A program made the position numbers and the translations under genes. From Tilletia caries (lineage: Eukaryota > Basidiomycota > Exobasidiomycetes > Tilletiales > Tilletiaceae), in NCBI GenBank assembly GCA_032718865.1, contig JALUTQ010000030.1:1212472-1276471 (forward strand): a stretch of 64,000 bases of DNA, given 5' to 3'. Shown here piece after piece: positions 30,213-41,093 of the stretch; the first letter of the stretch is position 1, and the number at the start of each line of letters is the position of its first letter. A model generated the notes under the pieces. It was not told where the DNA came from and searched no databases. It saw only the letters and a program-made list of their open reading frames with translations.

Positions 30213-30760
30213 ATGTGTCGCTCAGTCGTCGAATGGTTCCTCTGCCGACGGTGCGCAGAGCGACCAACACACCACCGGACAAGGCTGGTCACCTGCGCCG
30301 ACCACCGCCGCTGTGGCGGCTCATTCATCGACCACAGCATCGTAGCGACGGCTCCGCTCTGCTTCGAGTGCGTCGAAGCTCTGCGCTCCTCGCCGTCCAG
30401 CAGCCGCGGTAGTGAGGTGAGTCTCTTCCTCTTTCGTACATTCTCACACGCACACTCTCTCTCTTGGGCGCATCACTGACATGGCTTGCTTTACTTTGTG
30501 ATTGTTCGTGATTTATAGCGGTGACATCCTCACGCATCCACCACTGCGCTCTCTTCTCCTCGTTCGGTCCGGTCCAACAAGGAATGGTGAGTCTCTTTTT
30601 CCTCCTCCTCCTCCTCCTCCTCCTCCTCCTCCTCCTCCTCATTCCGTCATGGACTTGTCTCCAAGCTGATCTCTATTTAATTGGCCTGTTCTTGGTCCCT
30701 CTGCCTTACCAGATATACCCACGTCAGTACTCCGTTTCGGACGGCCTCGTACCCACCTAA
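30213..30760 (+). CDS. Small Cys/His-rich protein of unknown function, right-arm copy
   Basis: Exons 30213-30411, 30519-30586 and 30713-30760 join in frame to 104 residues. Introns are 107 bp (GTGAGGTGAGTC ... ATTTATAG) and 126 bp (GTGAGTCTC ... CTTACCAG, with a CCT repeat). Cys and His are regularly spaced: MC, CRRC, HH, TCADHRRC and CFEC, then HHC in exon 2. This could bind one or two zinc ions. Fungal genomes have many short proteins starting MC with such spacing; placing it among them is my inference. No signal peptide. Donor 30412 was preferred to 30417 because the latter meets a stop at once. Conserved coding-like exons lie further downstream (about 30960-31420), so the 3' end is uncertain. 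Confidence 0.5.
30602..30640 (+). repeat. CCT trinucleotide repeat, about 13 copies
   Basis: Polypyrimidine tract in intron 2 of the small Cys/His gene. Confidence 0.93.
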
Positions 30761-30959
30761 TTTCGCACTGCCGTCGTCCTCCTTCGTAACCATTTCTCTC
30801 TCTCTCTCTCTCTTTCTTCCCCCTCCGTGTATTTGTGCTAGTGTCACCCCAGAGCCATTCAATCGCGTTCGTCTACGGACACATTGCCCCTCACCCTCGT
30901 GCCTGCTGTGTGAGTGTCTTGAGATCATCGCTTGCACACTGACTTGTCCTATTGTTAGT

Positions 30960-31430
30960 ACACCTATACACAGAGTCCTCAACGCCGACCTCGTCACATT
31001 CGTCACCGTCAAGTTCCCCTCCTCTCGCCATCAGTCTTGCTTCCTTGCCTTCCTCTTCGTCAACCTTTCTCTTTCCATCGACGGTGAGCGATGGCGGCAC
31101 TTACATTCTGATGACCCACCTCTTTCTTTCTGGCCACAGGTCTCGATCAGCACAAGCGCTGCGACGGCCTCCTTCGGACGGCTCGGTCATCGAACGCGGT
31201 GAGCGTATCGCATTGTTGCCCCCCTGGAGCTGTGCTGATACTCTTTGCCTTCCTCTCCCTGTCCTTCTCTCCTACAGTCCTACCGCAGCTGCGCGCTCGC
31301 GGCGGAGATGCTGCTGCGACGGAAGGTGGACCGACGCCCCATCGATCACCGACGGCGAGGCTTCAGTGCTGCCAATGCAGTGGTAGCAAGCATAGACATC
31401 GCCGGATCGAGAGGGGAGTACGTTAAAGCA
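30960..31430 (+). other. Possible further exons of the palindrome gene family, right arm
   Basis: Splice-like sites (GTGAGCGATGG at about 31084, CCACAG at about 31139, GTGAGCGTATC at about 31199, CTCCTACAG at about 31279) bound an exon encoding SYRSCALAAEMLLRRKVDRR. Protein-level similarity to the left arm is higher than DNA similarity here. Confidence 0.3.
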
Positions 31431-31630
31431 GCACCGTGGGATCTGGCAGAGATACGCTCACCGCCCACTTCTCCGCCATCTCCTTCTACTCTCTGCAGCA
31501 TCGTCGGTATAAGATCCAATGATCCTCATGAGAGCTGCCACGGAATCTGGGAGCAACGTTCGGCAAAGCGCAAGGCTCCTATCTACGGACGGCCCTGCTG
31601 TGATCTTCACGGCCATGGGTGAGTACAGTG

Positions 31631-33689
31631 CATTGCAACTGCCATGATGACTCGTTCAGCGCCGCATGCTGATGCTATATACTAAATGATCTGCAGTGAC
31701 AGGATGTTCTCGTTCCTCGGACCAATGTCGCAGCTGTGGGCCCCATTCCTATCGGTCAAGCTCGTTCAGTAACCGCTTTTCATCTTTGGGCTCTTCGCAG
31801 GCCGGAGTTGCGATCTCGTCCATATGCTTACATGGATCATCATCCATTATTTGTCCTCCAACTGTGACGTCCTCCCAGAAGTCCAAGATCCGACGACTCC
31901 GCCCTGCCTCCCTCCGACGACACCGCACTGCTTCCCTCCGACGATATTGCCCTGCCTCCCTCCGGCGACACCGATCTCTTGGGTGGCCAAGACAGTCGTC
32001 ACTCGCTCCCCACTGAGCGCTTCCTTCCTTTTCTCCCGCGTCACCTCTTTCCTTTTCCCGCGTCCTCTGTTTCCTCTCTATCCTCGTTCCTCAATGACAA
32101 GATGCTCTTGGGTGCCTTCTCACCTGTGCTTGCTATGTACTCTGCGTGTGAGAACAGCTCTCCATTCTCAGCTCTAAGTGATGCCGCTCGGCAGCTGTTA
32201 TACGTACATTCCTCAAGAGAACTGCTGAGCGGATGAACAACAAGCGCTATTTGACCGGTGCGCGTGAGGGGATTGTCGAGATGCTTCGTGTCCAGAACAT
32301 GATTGGCTTCTCCTCCTCACCCAAACCCGGCGCCATCTTCGGCACAGGTAGAGCGACCATCCAGTCCGAACGGGCCGTGAGATAAAGGTGAGCAAGGCCT
32401 TCGAAAAGTGAAATATCTTGGACGAGGTGGGCATCAGGAACATTCACATCCTTTCCACTCTTTGATAATGTATTTAGCTGCACACCAGGTTCCTTCACAA
32501 TCCCTCTTCTCTTCTTCCTCCCCGCGCGCGCTCTCTCGTACCCTACAATGAAGTACACTCATGTCGACTCGCGCGAGCACGGATACACAAGACCCTTCAG
32601 CAAGGGACAACGGCTGCTGCGAGTCATGCGGCAGGAAGGTCTTGCGGCGGGTGACCATCTTTGCTATAGAAATCAGCGCAGTTTGAGAGCCATCCTGTCT
32701 GAGCTTGCTTTTCCCGCTCCTTGGAGTGCTTCGTGGGGCGTTCTGTTGTAGCTTCCTTCACGGTGAGGTGTGAGCTGGCATATTATACAGCTCTAGGAAT
32801 CGATCAAGCTGTAATGATCGATGAAGCTGTAATGACTGATAATTTTCATTCCACACAATAGAAGGCATCGCTCAACACTCATGACCCTCGAATCGACAAA
32901 CGCACTCAATCGTGGAAGGACTTTCATTGTGCGGCAGAAGCTGAGGAAATCCTCCACGTCGTGAAGCGGGTTTCCCCAAGCGCAACGTCTTTGGGAAGCA
33001 AACGCTGGTGATGAGTTCCTTTCTCAAACAGCCCAGAGTTCACTGCAGTGGAGGACAGCTCAAGACTCGTTGGAACTTGAGTCATCTCACTCTTAGCAGG
33101 CTTGTGGATGCTCATCTTGAGACTCGGCGCCTGATGTCAGGAGCCTCACGATGTATATCTGACTCGGCGTCGAAGAGGTAGAGCTCCGCGGTGGCAGTGA
33201 CCGTCGGCTCTTCAACAGTAGCGGTGACTGGTTCGAGCTGTGAGAGTGGTGAAGCGACGTTCTGCCTTTTGCGCAGCGGTCTTGGAGGATGATACTGCTG
33301 CTTCTGGATCGGAGACGACTAGGAACCGCATCTGTGCGGCGAGCACTTCTGGGTCATCTGCCTTGACGCCACACTCGCCTTACTCTTCGGCGAGCTGTGA
33401 GCTGGGGCGGAGTCTGTTGCACTGAAGCACAGCGAGGTTGTCGTTAAACGAGCGGTCGTGAGAGCGCTCAAACGTGTGCCGATGTGTGCACTGAAGGAAG
33501 GTGGCCTAGAACGTCTTGCGAGTTACTTCATTGACCTGTGCGCTTTCGATCACGAACTCGAGCAGGTCTTTCCGTTGTCGTCGTCGACCGAAGCACGCCG
33601 GACGAAGGTTGGCCCGTCGTCATGTTGCGTAGTGTATTCGCGGAATCGAAGGTTGGTATTGGTCGTGAAAACGCGCTCCTCTCGACTGC
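31631..33689. other. Interval with no confident gene
   Basis: Short frames on both strands only. The minus strand from about 33290 to 32900 has coding-like pieces (ATAELYLFDAESDIH; SLKMSIHK in another frame), perhaps a decayed gene. A TATATAC motif lies near 31677. Nothing else that I can support. Confidence 0.4.
31904..31975 (+). repeat. 24-bp minisatellite, three copies
   Basis: CTGCCTCCCTCCGACGACAC-type unit three times with few changes; in one plus frame it encodes PASLRRHR-like octapeptides. Confidence 0.85.
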
Positions 33690-33897
33690 TAGCAGACCGA
33701 AGGATTGGACCTGAAGCCTTTCTTGTTCTGTTCTTGATACTGAAGAGAGAGAAGGGGTTGGGGGGCTGAGAAAGCCTGAGAGTAGAAGATGTGTGAGCGT
33801 GGATATTCACAATGTGTGCATGAGGAAGCAGAAGTAAGAGATGAAATAGGTGTGATGAGCGAGGAGCTTTGGACGACCAAGAGGGTTACGTAGGAAG

Positions 33898-34419
33898 GTG
33901 AGCGGTGAGCAAAGAGGGAAATGCTCAGAGCACTTCGGAAGCGGACGAAAGACAATCGATCTGGTAAAGGGACGGCCGAACGTCGGACGGTTTCGTGTTG
34001 GGTCACATCTTTCGACTGATTCTTCGCTCAAAGCTGCCATGCGCCTTACAGCATCTGATCCCGTCCCTAATGGAGCACGCATCGTACTTCACATCACGTT
34101 TTGCATTGAGACATCTCTTCGCCAGGTGACACCGTCGAGCCTTGGAGATTTGATTGAGGGGGGCGGAAGAGCTCGCCCACACTCTACAAGGACAAATCCC
34201 AAAGGTGTTTGGTACAACATTGCGCCGGCTTCGCTGAGAATTCCGGTCGGGCTTGACGAAGAACGTAGTGAGCGCGCCCGCACTGAGACCGAGATGCAAT
34301 TCCGCCAGGACGGCAATCGCGGTGAGGACCTTAGGCCTCAGGGCTCATCGCTCCCGTCGCCAATGCTCTGGCGTTCTTCTCGGGCTCTTTGCTCACTACC
34401 TGATGATACTCGACGTTGA
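33898..34419 (+). other. Region D open frame in R1, 173 codons
   Basis: Only in this copy are the two plus-strand coding-like parts continuous (KGRPNVGRFRVGSHLS ... CIETSLRQVTPSSLGDL ... GLDEERSERARTETEMQ). The other units lack one T near CGCCTTACAGC and shift frame. The last part overlaps gene A on the other strand. No family recognised; first codon uncertain. Confidence 0.3.
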
Positions 34420-35034
34420 GCGCGATCGGCTTCGCAGAGTTGATGGAATCGGCTGCCTCGTGTCGTACGGGATCTCGATGCGTTTCCGCCGCCGGAGTGG
34501 TAGTCACAACCGCACGACGACCGTTCGTCGGTGAAGTACCGGAATCACGATGCTCAAAATGTTTAACCAAACGATACCCGCCGTACCCCAACCCCCCCAA
34601 CGCCGCAAAGGGCGCCGCAATCACCGCCAAGGGCACCACCAAGGGCGCCGCAATCGCCGCCGCGCCGGCTGCCCCCGCTATCAGGAGGGCTCTTGAATCT
34701 TGGTACTAGTGTGTGCGAGGGGGGGACGGGAGATGCACCCCTTCCGGGTAGACTGTTAGCGATACAGCGTGTCACGTTTGTCAGTACCGATCCCATACCA
34801 TTCCACATCACATTCCGATCCAATGGACTCACTGCGAGCAGCGGCTCGTTCAACTGGCGGGGAGTGCGGAGACTCCGGTATTGGTACTCCTATTGGCGGT
34901 GCAGCATGTTCCGATAGTCAGTGCCAATCGCATGACCATTTAACATCGTATGCTGACCCAGTGGACTCACCTTGAACGGAGCGCACCGATACGAGCGCCA
35001 GCAGGACCAAAGCAGCGGAATTGAAGATCTTCAT
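34331..35034 (-). pseudogene. Gene A, copy in R1 (TAG from a C7 tract)
   Basis: Exons 1 and 2 with signal peptide and splice sites are intact. In exon 3 the C tract is C7, which brings TAG into frame about 15 codons in. The A9 tract that encodes the Lys cluster is reduced to one A; the two changes together are -6, so everything after the TAG is again in the original frame. Confidence 0.7.
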
Positions 35035-35752
35035 TCTTCTTGATTCGGATGGGCTGGGACCTTATGATGGTAGATTGTCGAGGCGGGAGAGGCGATGTGC
35101 GCTGCGCAGGTGAAGGTGAAGGGTCGAGGTTTGTGCACTGGAGTGGTGTGGAAGGATGAACGCGAACTCGGAAGGACCTGCCTGCGTAGCGCTGATGTTG
35201 ATAGATGAGTGAAGGAGGGCTTGCAGTGACTTGAGCGAAGCGGAGAAGCGAAGAAGTGAAAAAGTGAAGAGAAGAGTTTGAGCTCGAAGGACCTGCCTGG
35301 AGCGAAGAAAGGGAGGACGGAGTGGACAGAGGGTTTGATGGAAAAGGGAAGATACACTCTCGGGTCCTCTTGGCCTTCTTATATGGACTTCCATCTCCAA
35401 AGGAACGCGGAGGAAGGAGGTGTACAGCTGGCATGTTTCGATTCGCTGTAAAATTGAGATGAAAAAAGCTGGGGAGGAGATGAAGAGAAGAAGGGCGTCA
35501 GCCGACAAACAAGAAGAGCGTCGAGTCTGGGCCTGAATTCATACACTTATATACACATGTATGTATGACAGGCGACAGCCGGTGTGTGGCGTATGCAACG
35601 GTATTTTGCCAGCACAGACGTGTACCGCTGGCACGTTTCGATTCGCTGTAAAATTGAGATGAGGAAAGCAGGGAGGAGACGGAGGGAAGAATGGCGACAG
35701 CCGACAAACAAGAACGTTACACAGGAGTATGAACATTTGAGCTCCCTTGCCT

Positions 35753-36014
35753 TCATCCAGACATTCCAGCGCAGAGGCCAGCGACCCAGTAGAGCCCAAG
35801 GCCAACTATACATGTCGGTATCGTATCAAACGCCTCTACCTTGGCCTGTAGCTTTTTGCTTTGCCTCCTCGCCGAAGTCAGAGGCGATCCTCTCACATGC
35901 GCTAGTCAAGTAACACTCGTTCTTGGGAAAGCGACGGAGCCAGGAGTGCGTATTGAAAACGTTCTTCCTGTGCTTGGCGCTGGTTTGAGCCTTGGTGGAT
36001 AAGGTGAGGACGTT
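35753..36014 (-). pseudogene. Gene B, terminal exon, copy in R1
   Basis: Acceptor and NVLTLSTKAQTSAKHRKNVF are intact with T4, so KNECYLTSACERIASDFGEE is reached in frame. A5 instead of A4 in AAGCAAAAAGC then shifts to an early stop (AKQKATGQGRGV). Confidence 0.45.
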
Positions 36015-36060
36015 CTGGAGGGTTAGGGGATAAGGAGAGGAACAGACCCAGTCAGTGAGC

Positions 36061-37491
36061 GAGCGACATCGTGAAGTATGTCGAGCGCAAGAGCATTCTC
36101 ACCGCCAACAGCGGCACCGCAGCCGAGGCCGATTTGCGGCGCAGACGGCTTCTTCCCAAAGAAGGAAGACCTCGCCTTCGTCTTCGCCGACAAGGCCGCG
36201 CGGAAAGGCCTCGCCAGTGCCGAGTTTGCCTTGGGATACTACTACGAAGTCGGCGTCGGCACCGAGAAGAGCGTCGAGAATGCGAAGAAGTGGTACCGCA
36301 AGGCGGCCAGCCACAGAAACGCCGACGCACAGGAGCGGATCGACGACCTCTCCAAGCCACAGCCGCATGAGCTTAGTCGGACGGACCACCAGGCCCACAT
36401 GGATGCCAAGCTCGTCCGCAATCGCACCCAGGCCCAGATCAAGTCGGATCATCAAAAAGCGGGCTCGAGCAGCGGCGGCGGCGGCGGACATGGGCCTGCT
36501 GGACACCCGGCTGCCGGTGCGCAGCACAAGCAGGCAGTCGACGTCTCCCGTCGTCAGACCATGAAGATGGTCGATGCGTATACGTCCGTCTCTGGCCGGC
36601 CTGGGCCAGGCATGGCTGCGCCCTGGTCGGAATCCAGTGCGTCTGTGGTTACCAATAACGCAGCAGGGGGGGAATCGGAGGCAGGGTCGACAGGAAGCTT
36701 CGATGCCCAATATGCCCGCGCATCACGTCCTCACCCAGCCTGTATCCTCCTCCGCGTCCTCGACGGTGTCTTCCTCGGTCTCCGTTAGTCAGGGTCAGCA
36801 TGGGGCGGGCTATAGTCTGAGCGAGTCGTACCACCACAACCACCAGCCCGTCCCTACTCCAGCTTCGGCAGGGGCAGGCGTAGGCGTAGGGGGGATGGTA
36901 GGGACGAGTCCTGGTCGGAAGGTGCTTGCGAAGGTGTCGCCTTCGATTCCGGTTCATGCTACCTCGGCCGCAGGTGCCCGGCCTGGGTTCCCACTGTCGG
37001 CATCCGGTGCGCTTCCGGCACTGCCGCAGCCGCAAGGGCAGCAGGGAACAAGACCGAACCACTGAAGGGTCGCGGATCTCAATCCCCTGAACGTAGACAG
37101 TAACGCGCTTGATTCTGTTGCTTCTAGTTGATGGTGTCTAGATACATAAGCTTGTTCTAGCGGGAGGAAGAGAGTGTGGGTCGAAAAGGGAGGATATGAT
37201 CATGAATGGTTCGAGAAGGGTGGTTGATCATCGATCGACAAGGGCAAAAGAAAGTGAAGGAGAAGACAAACGTATGAGCAAGGAGGGTTCTGGATGCCAG
37301 ACCCTACAACCACCACCACCAGCAGCAGCAGCAGCAGCCTGAGAGGAACAAGGTACCACAGCCACAGCAGCAGCAGCAGCAGCAGCAGGGCGGTCCTCCC
37401 CCGTCCGGGTGAGCCTGCGTATAGCACGTTTGCTGAGATGGGCTTTGCGCCTAAACCGAGTGGGGCCGAGAAGGACTGTGTGATTATGTGA
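36061..37491 (+). pseudogene. SKT5/Chs4-like pseudogene, copy in R1
   Basis: Same 5' truncation and internal deletion as L1. Keeps the full AEFALGYYYEVGVG and HRNAD form. A G7 tract near 36665 changes frame, and the solo LTR adds a stop right after TRPNH. Ends with the CaaX codons. Confidence 0.8.
37063..37308 (+). mobile_element. Solo LTR in the R1 SKT5 pseudogene
   Basis: 246 bp, TGAAGGGTCG ... CCAGACCCTACA (TG...CA), flanked by ACCAC (37058-37062, 37309-37313). The left array lacks it and reads directly through ACCAC. Unlike the LTRs at 12216 and 18917. Orientation arbitrary. Confidence 0.85.
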
Positions 37492-37719
37492 AGTGGAGGA
37501 GGCTGGAGGTGGGGTGGGGTGGATTTCTCTCGAGGCCTCGCGCCTCGCCCGGACGTTTCTTTTGTTTGTTTGTTTGTTACATATGTAGATCTTTGGAAAT
37601 CATTCCCTTCCATTGGATTCTGATTGTTCGCAATCCTCCTGACTATGTACTTCGGCCTCATCACCTGATACTCACGAGGTGCTCTACGAGCTCACTCTTG
37701 CACCGGTAGCAGACTGAGC

Positions 37720-38690
37720 TTCACCTGAGGTCCATCATGATTAGGCGGCTCAAACGCTGAAGCTGGTGCGATTGTAAGAAGAATGTCCCTCGGTCCGAAC
37801 AGCGATCACCTGCGTTCGACTGCACCGCTGCAGGTGGAGGCGAGTTCCAATCATCAGTATCCGGCTTACAGGCCGTCCGGAGGCGTGTTCGGAAGATGTC
37901 CCGACGGCCCCATTCGTCAACGAGGAAGGCTAGCTTCATCATCTGGTCCTTGCCAGCGCTCGTGCCGCCACAGGTCGGGTTCGTCGTCGTCCAGCTCGCC
38001 GAACGTTTTCGGCCGTGGGTACGAGGGAACAATCAGGCGCGGTGTTGTAAGCAGGAGGCCCAGAGGCTATACGGTGCTGAGTGGTTTCCCTTGAGGCTCT
38101 GAAGAAGGAGAACCGAAAACTAAAGACATCCCCACGGCGCCTCGTGCTTCGGATCGAGTCAGTGATCCTTTGCCCCCAGGTAAATGTAAATGTAATGCCA
38201 TGACCGTGATCCCCCTTCCGAAGCTCACCCCTCACAGCGTGGTGTTGCCGTTGGGTGGGATGTCGGAGAACTCGTTTCATACCGACGGAGGCTGGTATTA
38301 TCGTATACGTGCGCCGATAGTTCAGGTTATTCCGACAAGGATACGGCATGTCGAAAGGAGAGCGGGAGGTCCAGACGGAGGGACAGCCTTGCTGACGTTC
38401 AGGTAAGGCCGGGGTCCCGGCCTGCGAAATGCGTTGGGGCCCAACGGGACCCGATGATCCCGTACCCGTCGATGTCGCATCATTTCTCGTTGGAAAGTAG
38501 CAAGGCCTGCAGAACGAAGGAACGAGTAATGCGAAAGTCAGAGAGAATGGCCTTCGAAAGAGATTTTTCTGACATAAAGTGTGAGAACGGTCAACAAAGA
38601 GGCTTGAAGGAGAAGACCCTGCGCACAGAAGAGAACGTTTACCTGGCGCTTGTTGATGATTTCGATGTGTGCAAGCGACACCAGTAACCA
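37720..38690 (-). other. Region C of R1, unassigned
   Basis: As in L1, with the same interrupted minus-strand frames. In this copy a few bases are lost near 38296-38300, where copies differ (GGTATTATCG, GGTATCTATCG, GGTATCTTCG). The DNA in the other right units is equivalent (42740-43717, 47760-48731, 52790-53767, 57824-58793, 62863-63841). Confidence 0.25.
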
Positions 38691-39362
38691 GTAGGATCGA
38701 AGTAGCGGGGCTCGAAACCTTTCCCGTTCTGTTCTTGATGCTGAGAGGGTTTCGTTGTGGTTCTTGTTGGTGTTGTTGGGGTTCGAGAGTAGAGAATTCT
38801 ATGGACTGTGAGCGTAGATGTTCAGAACGTGTGACTGAGGAAGCAGGAGTATGGGATGGAAGAGGTGCGATGTGTGATGACCGAGGAGCTTTGGACGACC
38901 AAGCAAATTATGCAGGAAGGAGAGCTGTGAGCGGTGAGCAAAGAAGGAAATGTCCAGAGCAATTCGGAAGCCGGCGGAATGACAATCGATCTGGTAAAGG
39001 GACGACCGAACGTTGGACAGTTTCGTGTTGGGTCACATCTTTTTGACTAATCCTTCCCTCAAAGCTGCCATGCGCCTACAGCATCTGATCCCGTCCCTAA
39101 TGGAGCACGCATCGTACTTCACATCACGTTTTTGCATTGAGACATCTCTTCGCCAGGTGACACCGTCGAGCCTTGGAGATTTGATTGAGGGGGGGCGGAA
39201 GAGCTCGCCCACACTCTACAAGGACAAATCCCAAAGGTGTTTGGTACAACATTGCGCCGGCTTCGCTGAGAATTCCGGTCGGGCTTGACGAAGAACGTAG
39301 TGAGCGCGCCCGCACTGAGACCGAGATGCAATTCCGCCAGGACGGCAATCGCGGTGAGGACC

Positions 39363-40066
39363 TTAGGCCTCAGGGCTCATCGCTCCCGTCGCCAATGCTC
39401 TGGCGTTCTTCTCGGGCTCTTTGCTCACTACCTGATGATACTCGACGTTGAGCGCGATCGGCTTCGCAGAGTTGATGGAATCGGCTGCCTCGTGTCGTAC
39501 GGGATCTCGATGCGTTTCCGCCGCCGGAGTGGTAGTCACAACCGCACGACGACCGTTCGTCGGTGAAGTACCGGAATCACGATGCTCAAAATGTTTAACC
39601 AAACGATACCCGCCGTACCCCAACCCCCCCAACGCCGCAAAGGGCGCCGCAATCACCGCCAAGGGCACCACCAAGGGCGCCGCAATCGCCGCCGCGCCGG
39701 CTGCCCCCGCTATCAGGAGGGCTCTTGAATCTTGGTACTAGTGTGTGCGAGGGGGGGACGGGAGATGCACCCCTTCCGGGTAGACTGTTAGCGATACAGC
39801 GTGTCACGTTTGTCAGTACCGATCCCATACCATTCCACATCACATTCCGATCCAATGGACTCACTGCGAGCAGCGGCTCGTTCAACTGGCGGGGAGTGCG
39901 GAGACTCCGGTATTGGTACTCCTATTGGCGGTGCAGCATGTTCCGATAGTCAGTGCCAATCGCATGACCATTTAACATCGTATGCTGAACCAGTGGACTC
40001 ACCTTGAACGGAGCGCACCGATACGAGCGCCAGCAGGACCAAAGCAGCGGAATTGAAGATCTTCAT
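39363..40066 (-). pseudogene. Gene A, copy in R2 (TAG from a C7 tract)
   Basis: Same tract lengths as R1: C7, single A, G7. Signal peptide exon intact; TAG before the hydrophobic segment. Confidence 0.7.
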
Positions 40067-40785
40067 TCTTCTTGATTCGGATGGGCTGGGACCTTATGAT
40101 GGTAGATTGTCGAGGCGGGAGAGGCGATGTGCGCTGCGCAGGTGAAGGTGAAGGGTCGAGGGTTGTGCACTGGAGTGGTGTGGAAGGATGAACGCGAACT
40201 CGGAAGGACCTGCCTGCGTAGCGCTGATGTTGATAGATGAGTGAAGGAGGGCTTGCAGTGACTTGAGCGAAGCAGAGAAGCGAAGAAGTGAAAAAGTGAA
40301 GAGAAGAGTTTGAGCTCGAAGGACCTGCCTGGAGCGAAGAAAGGGAGGACGGAGTGAACAGAGGGTTTGATGGAAAAGGGAAGATACACTCTCGGGTCCT
40401 CTTGGCCTTCTTATATGGACTTCCATCTCCAAAGGAACGCGGAGGAAGGAGGTGTACAGCTGGCATGTTTCGATTCGCTGTAAAATTGAGATGAAAAAAG
40501 CTGGGGGAGGAGATGAAGAGAAGAAGGGCGTCAGCCGACAAACAAGAAGAGCGTCGAGTCTGGGCCTGAATTCATACACTTATATACACATGTATGTATG
40601 ACAGGCGACAGCCGGTGTGTGGCGTATGCAACGGTATTTTGCCAGCACAGACGTGTACCGCTGGCACGTTTCGATTCGCTGTAAAATTGAGATGAGGAAA
40701 GCAGGGAGGAGACGGAGGGAAGAATGGCGACAGCCGACAAACAAGAACGTTACACAGGAGTATGAACATTTGAGCTCCCTTGCCT

Positions 40786-41047
40786 TCATCCAGACATTCC
40801 AGCGCAGAGGCCAGCGACCCAGTAGAGCCCAAGGCCAACTATACATGTCGGTATCGTATCAAACGCCTCTACCTTGGCCTGTAGCTTTTTGCTTTGCCTC
40901 CTCGCCGAAGTCAGAGGCGATCCTCTCACATGCGCTGGTCAAGTAACACTCGTTCTTGGGAAAGCGACGGAGCCAGGAGTGCGTATTGAAAACGTTCTTC
41001 CTGTGCTTGGCGCTGGTTTGAGCCTTGGTGGATAAGGTGAGGACGTT
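40786..41047 (-). pseudogene. Gene B, terminal exon, copy in R2
   Basis: T4 and A5 form, as in R1; early stop after AKQK. Confidence 0.45.
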
Positions 41048-41093
41048 CTGGAGGGTTAGGGGATAAGGAGAGGAACAGACCCAGTCAGTGAGC

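Larger units (their letters stand above)
29825..31630 (+). repeat. Right arm of a 4.6-kb palindrome
   Basis: Inverted copy of 26985-28782; see there. Confidence 0.85.
33690..38690 (+). repeat. Right array, unit R1 (left edge diverged)
   Basis: First unit of the right array, opposite in orientation to L0-L2. 33690-34060 is a diverged version of region D (many substitutions); from about 34060 it is near-identical to the other units. Order: region D, gene A on minus (34331-35034), gene B exon on minus (35753-36014), SKT5-like pseudogene on plus with solo LTR (36061-37491), region C (37720-38690). Confidence 0.88.

Noticed and set aside
32900..33290. Possible decayed BTB-type domain on the minus strand
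   Set aside because: Only short fragments in different frames (LYLFDAESDI, KMSIHK); too weak to name.
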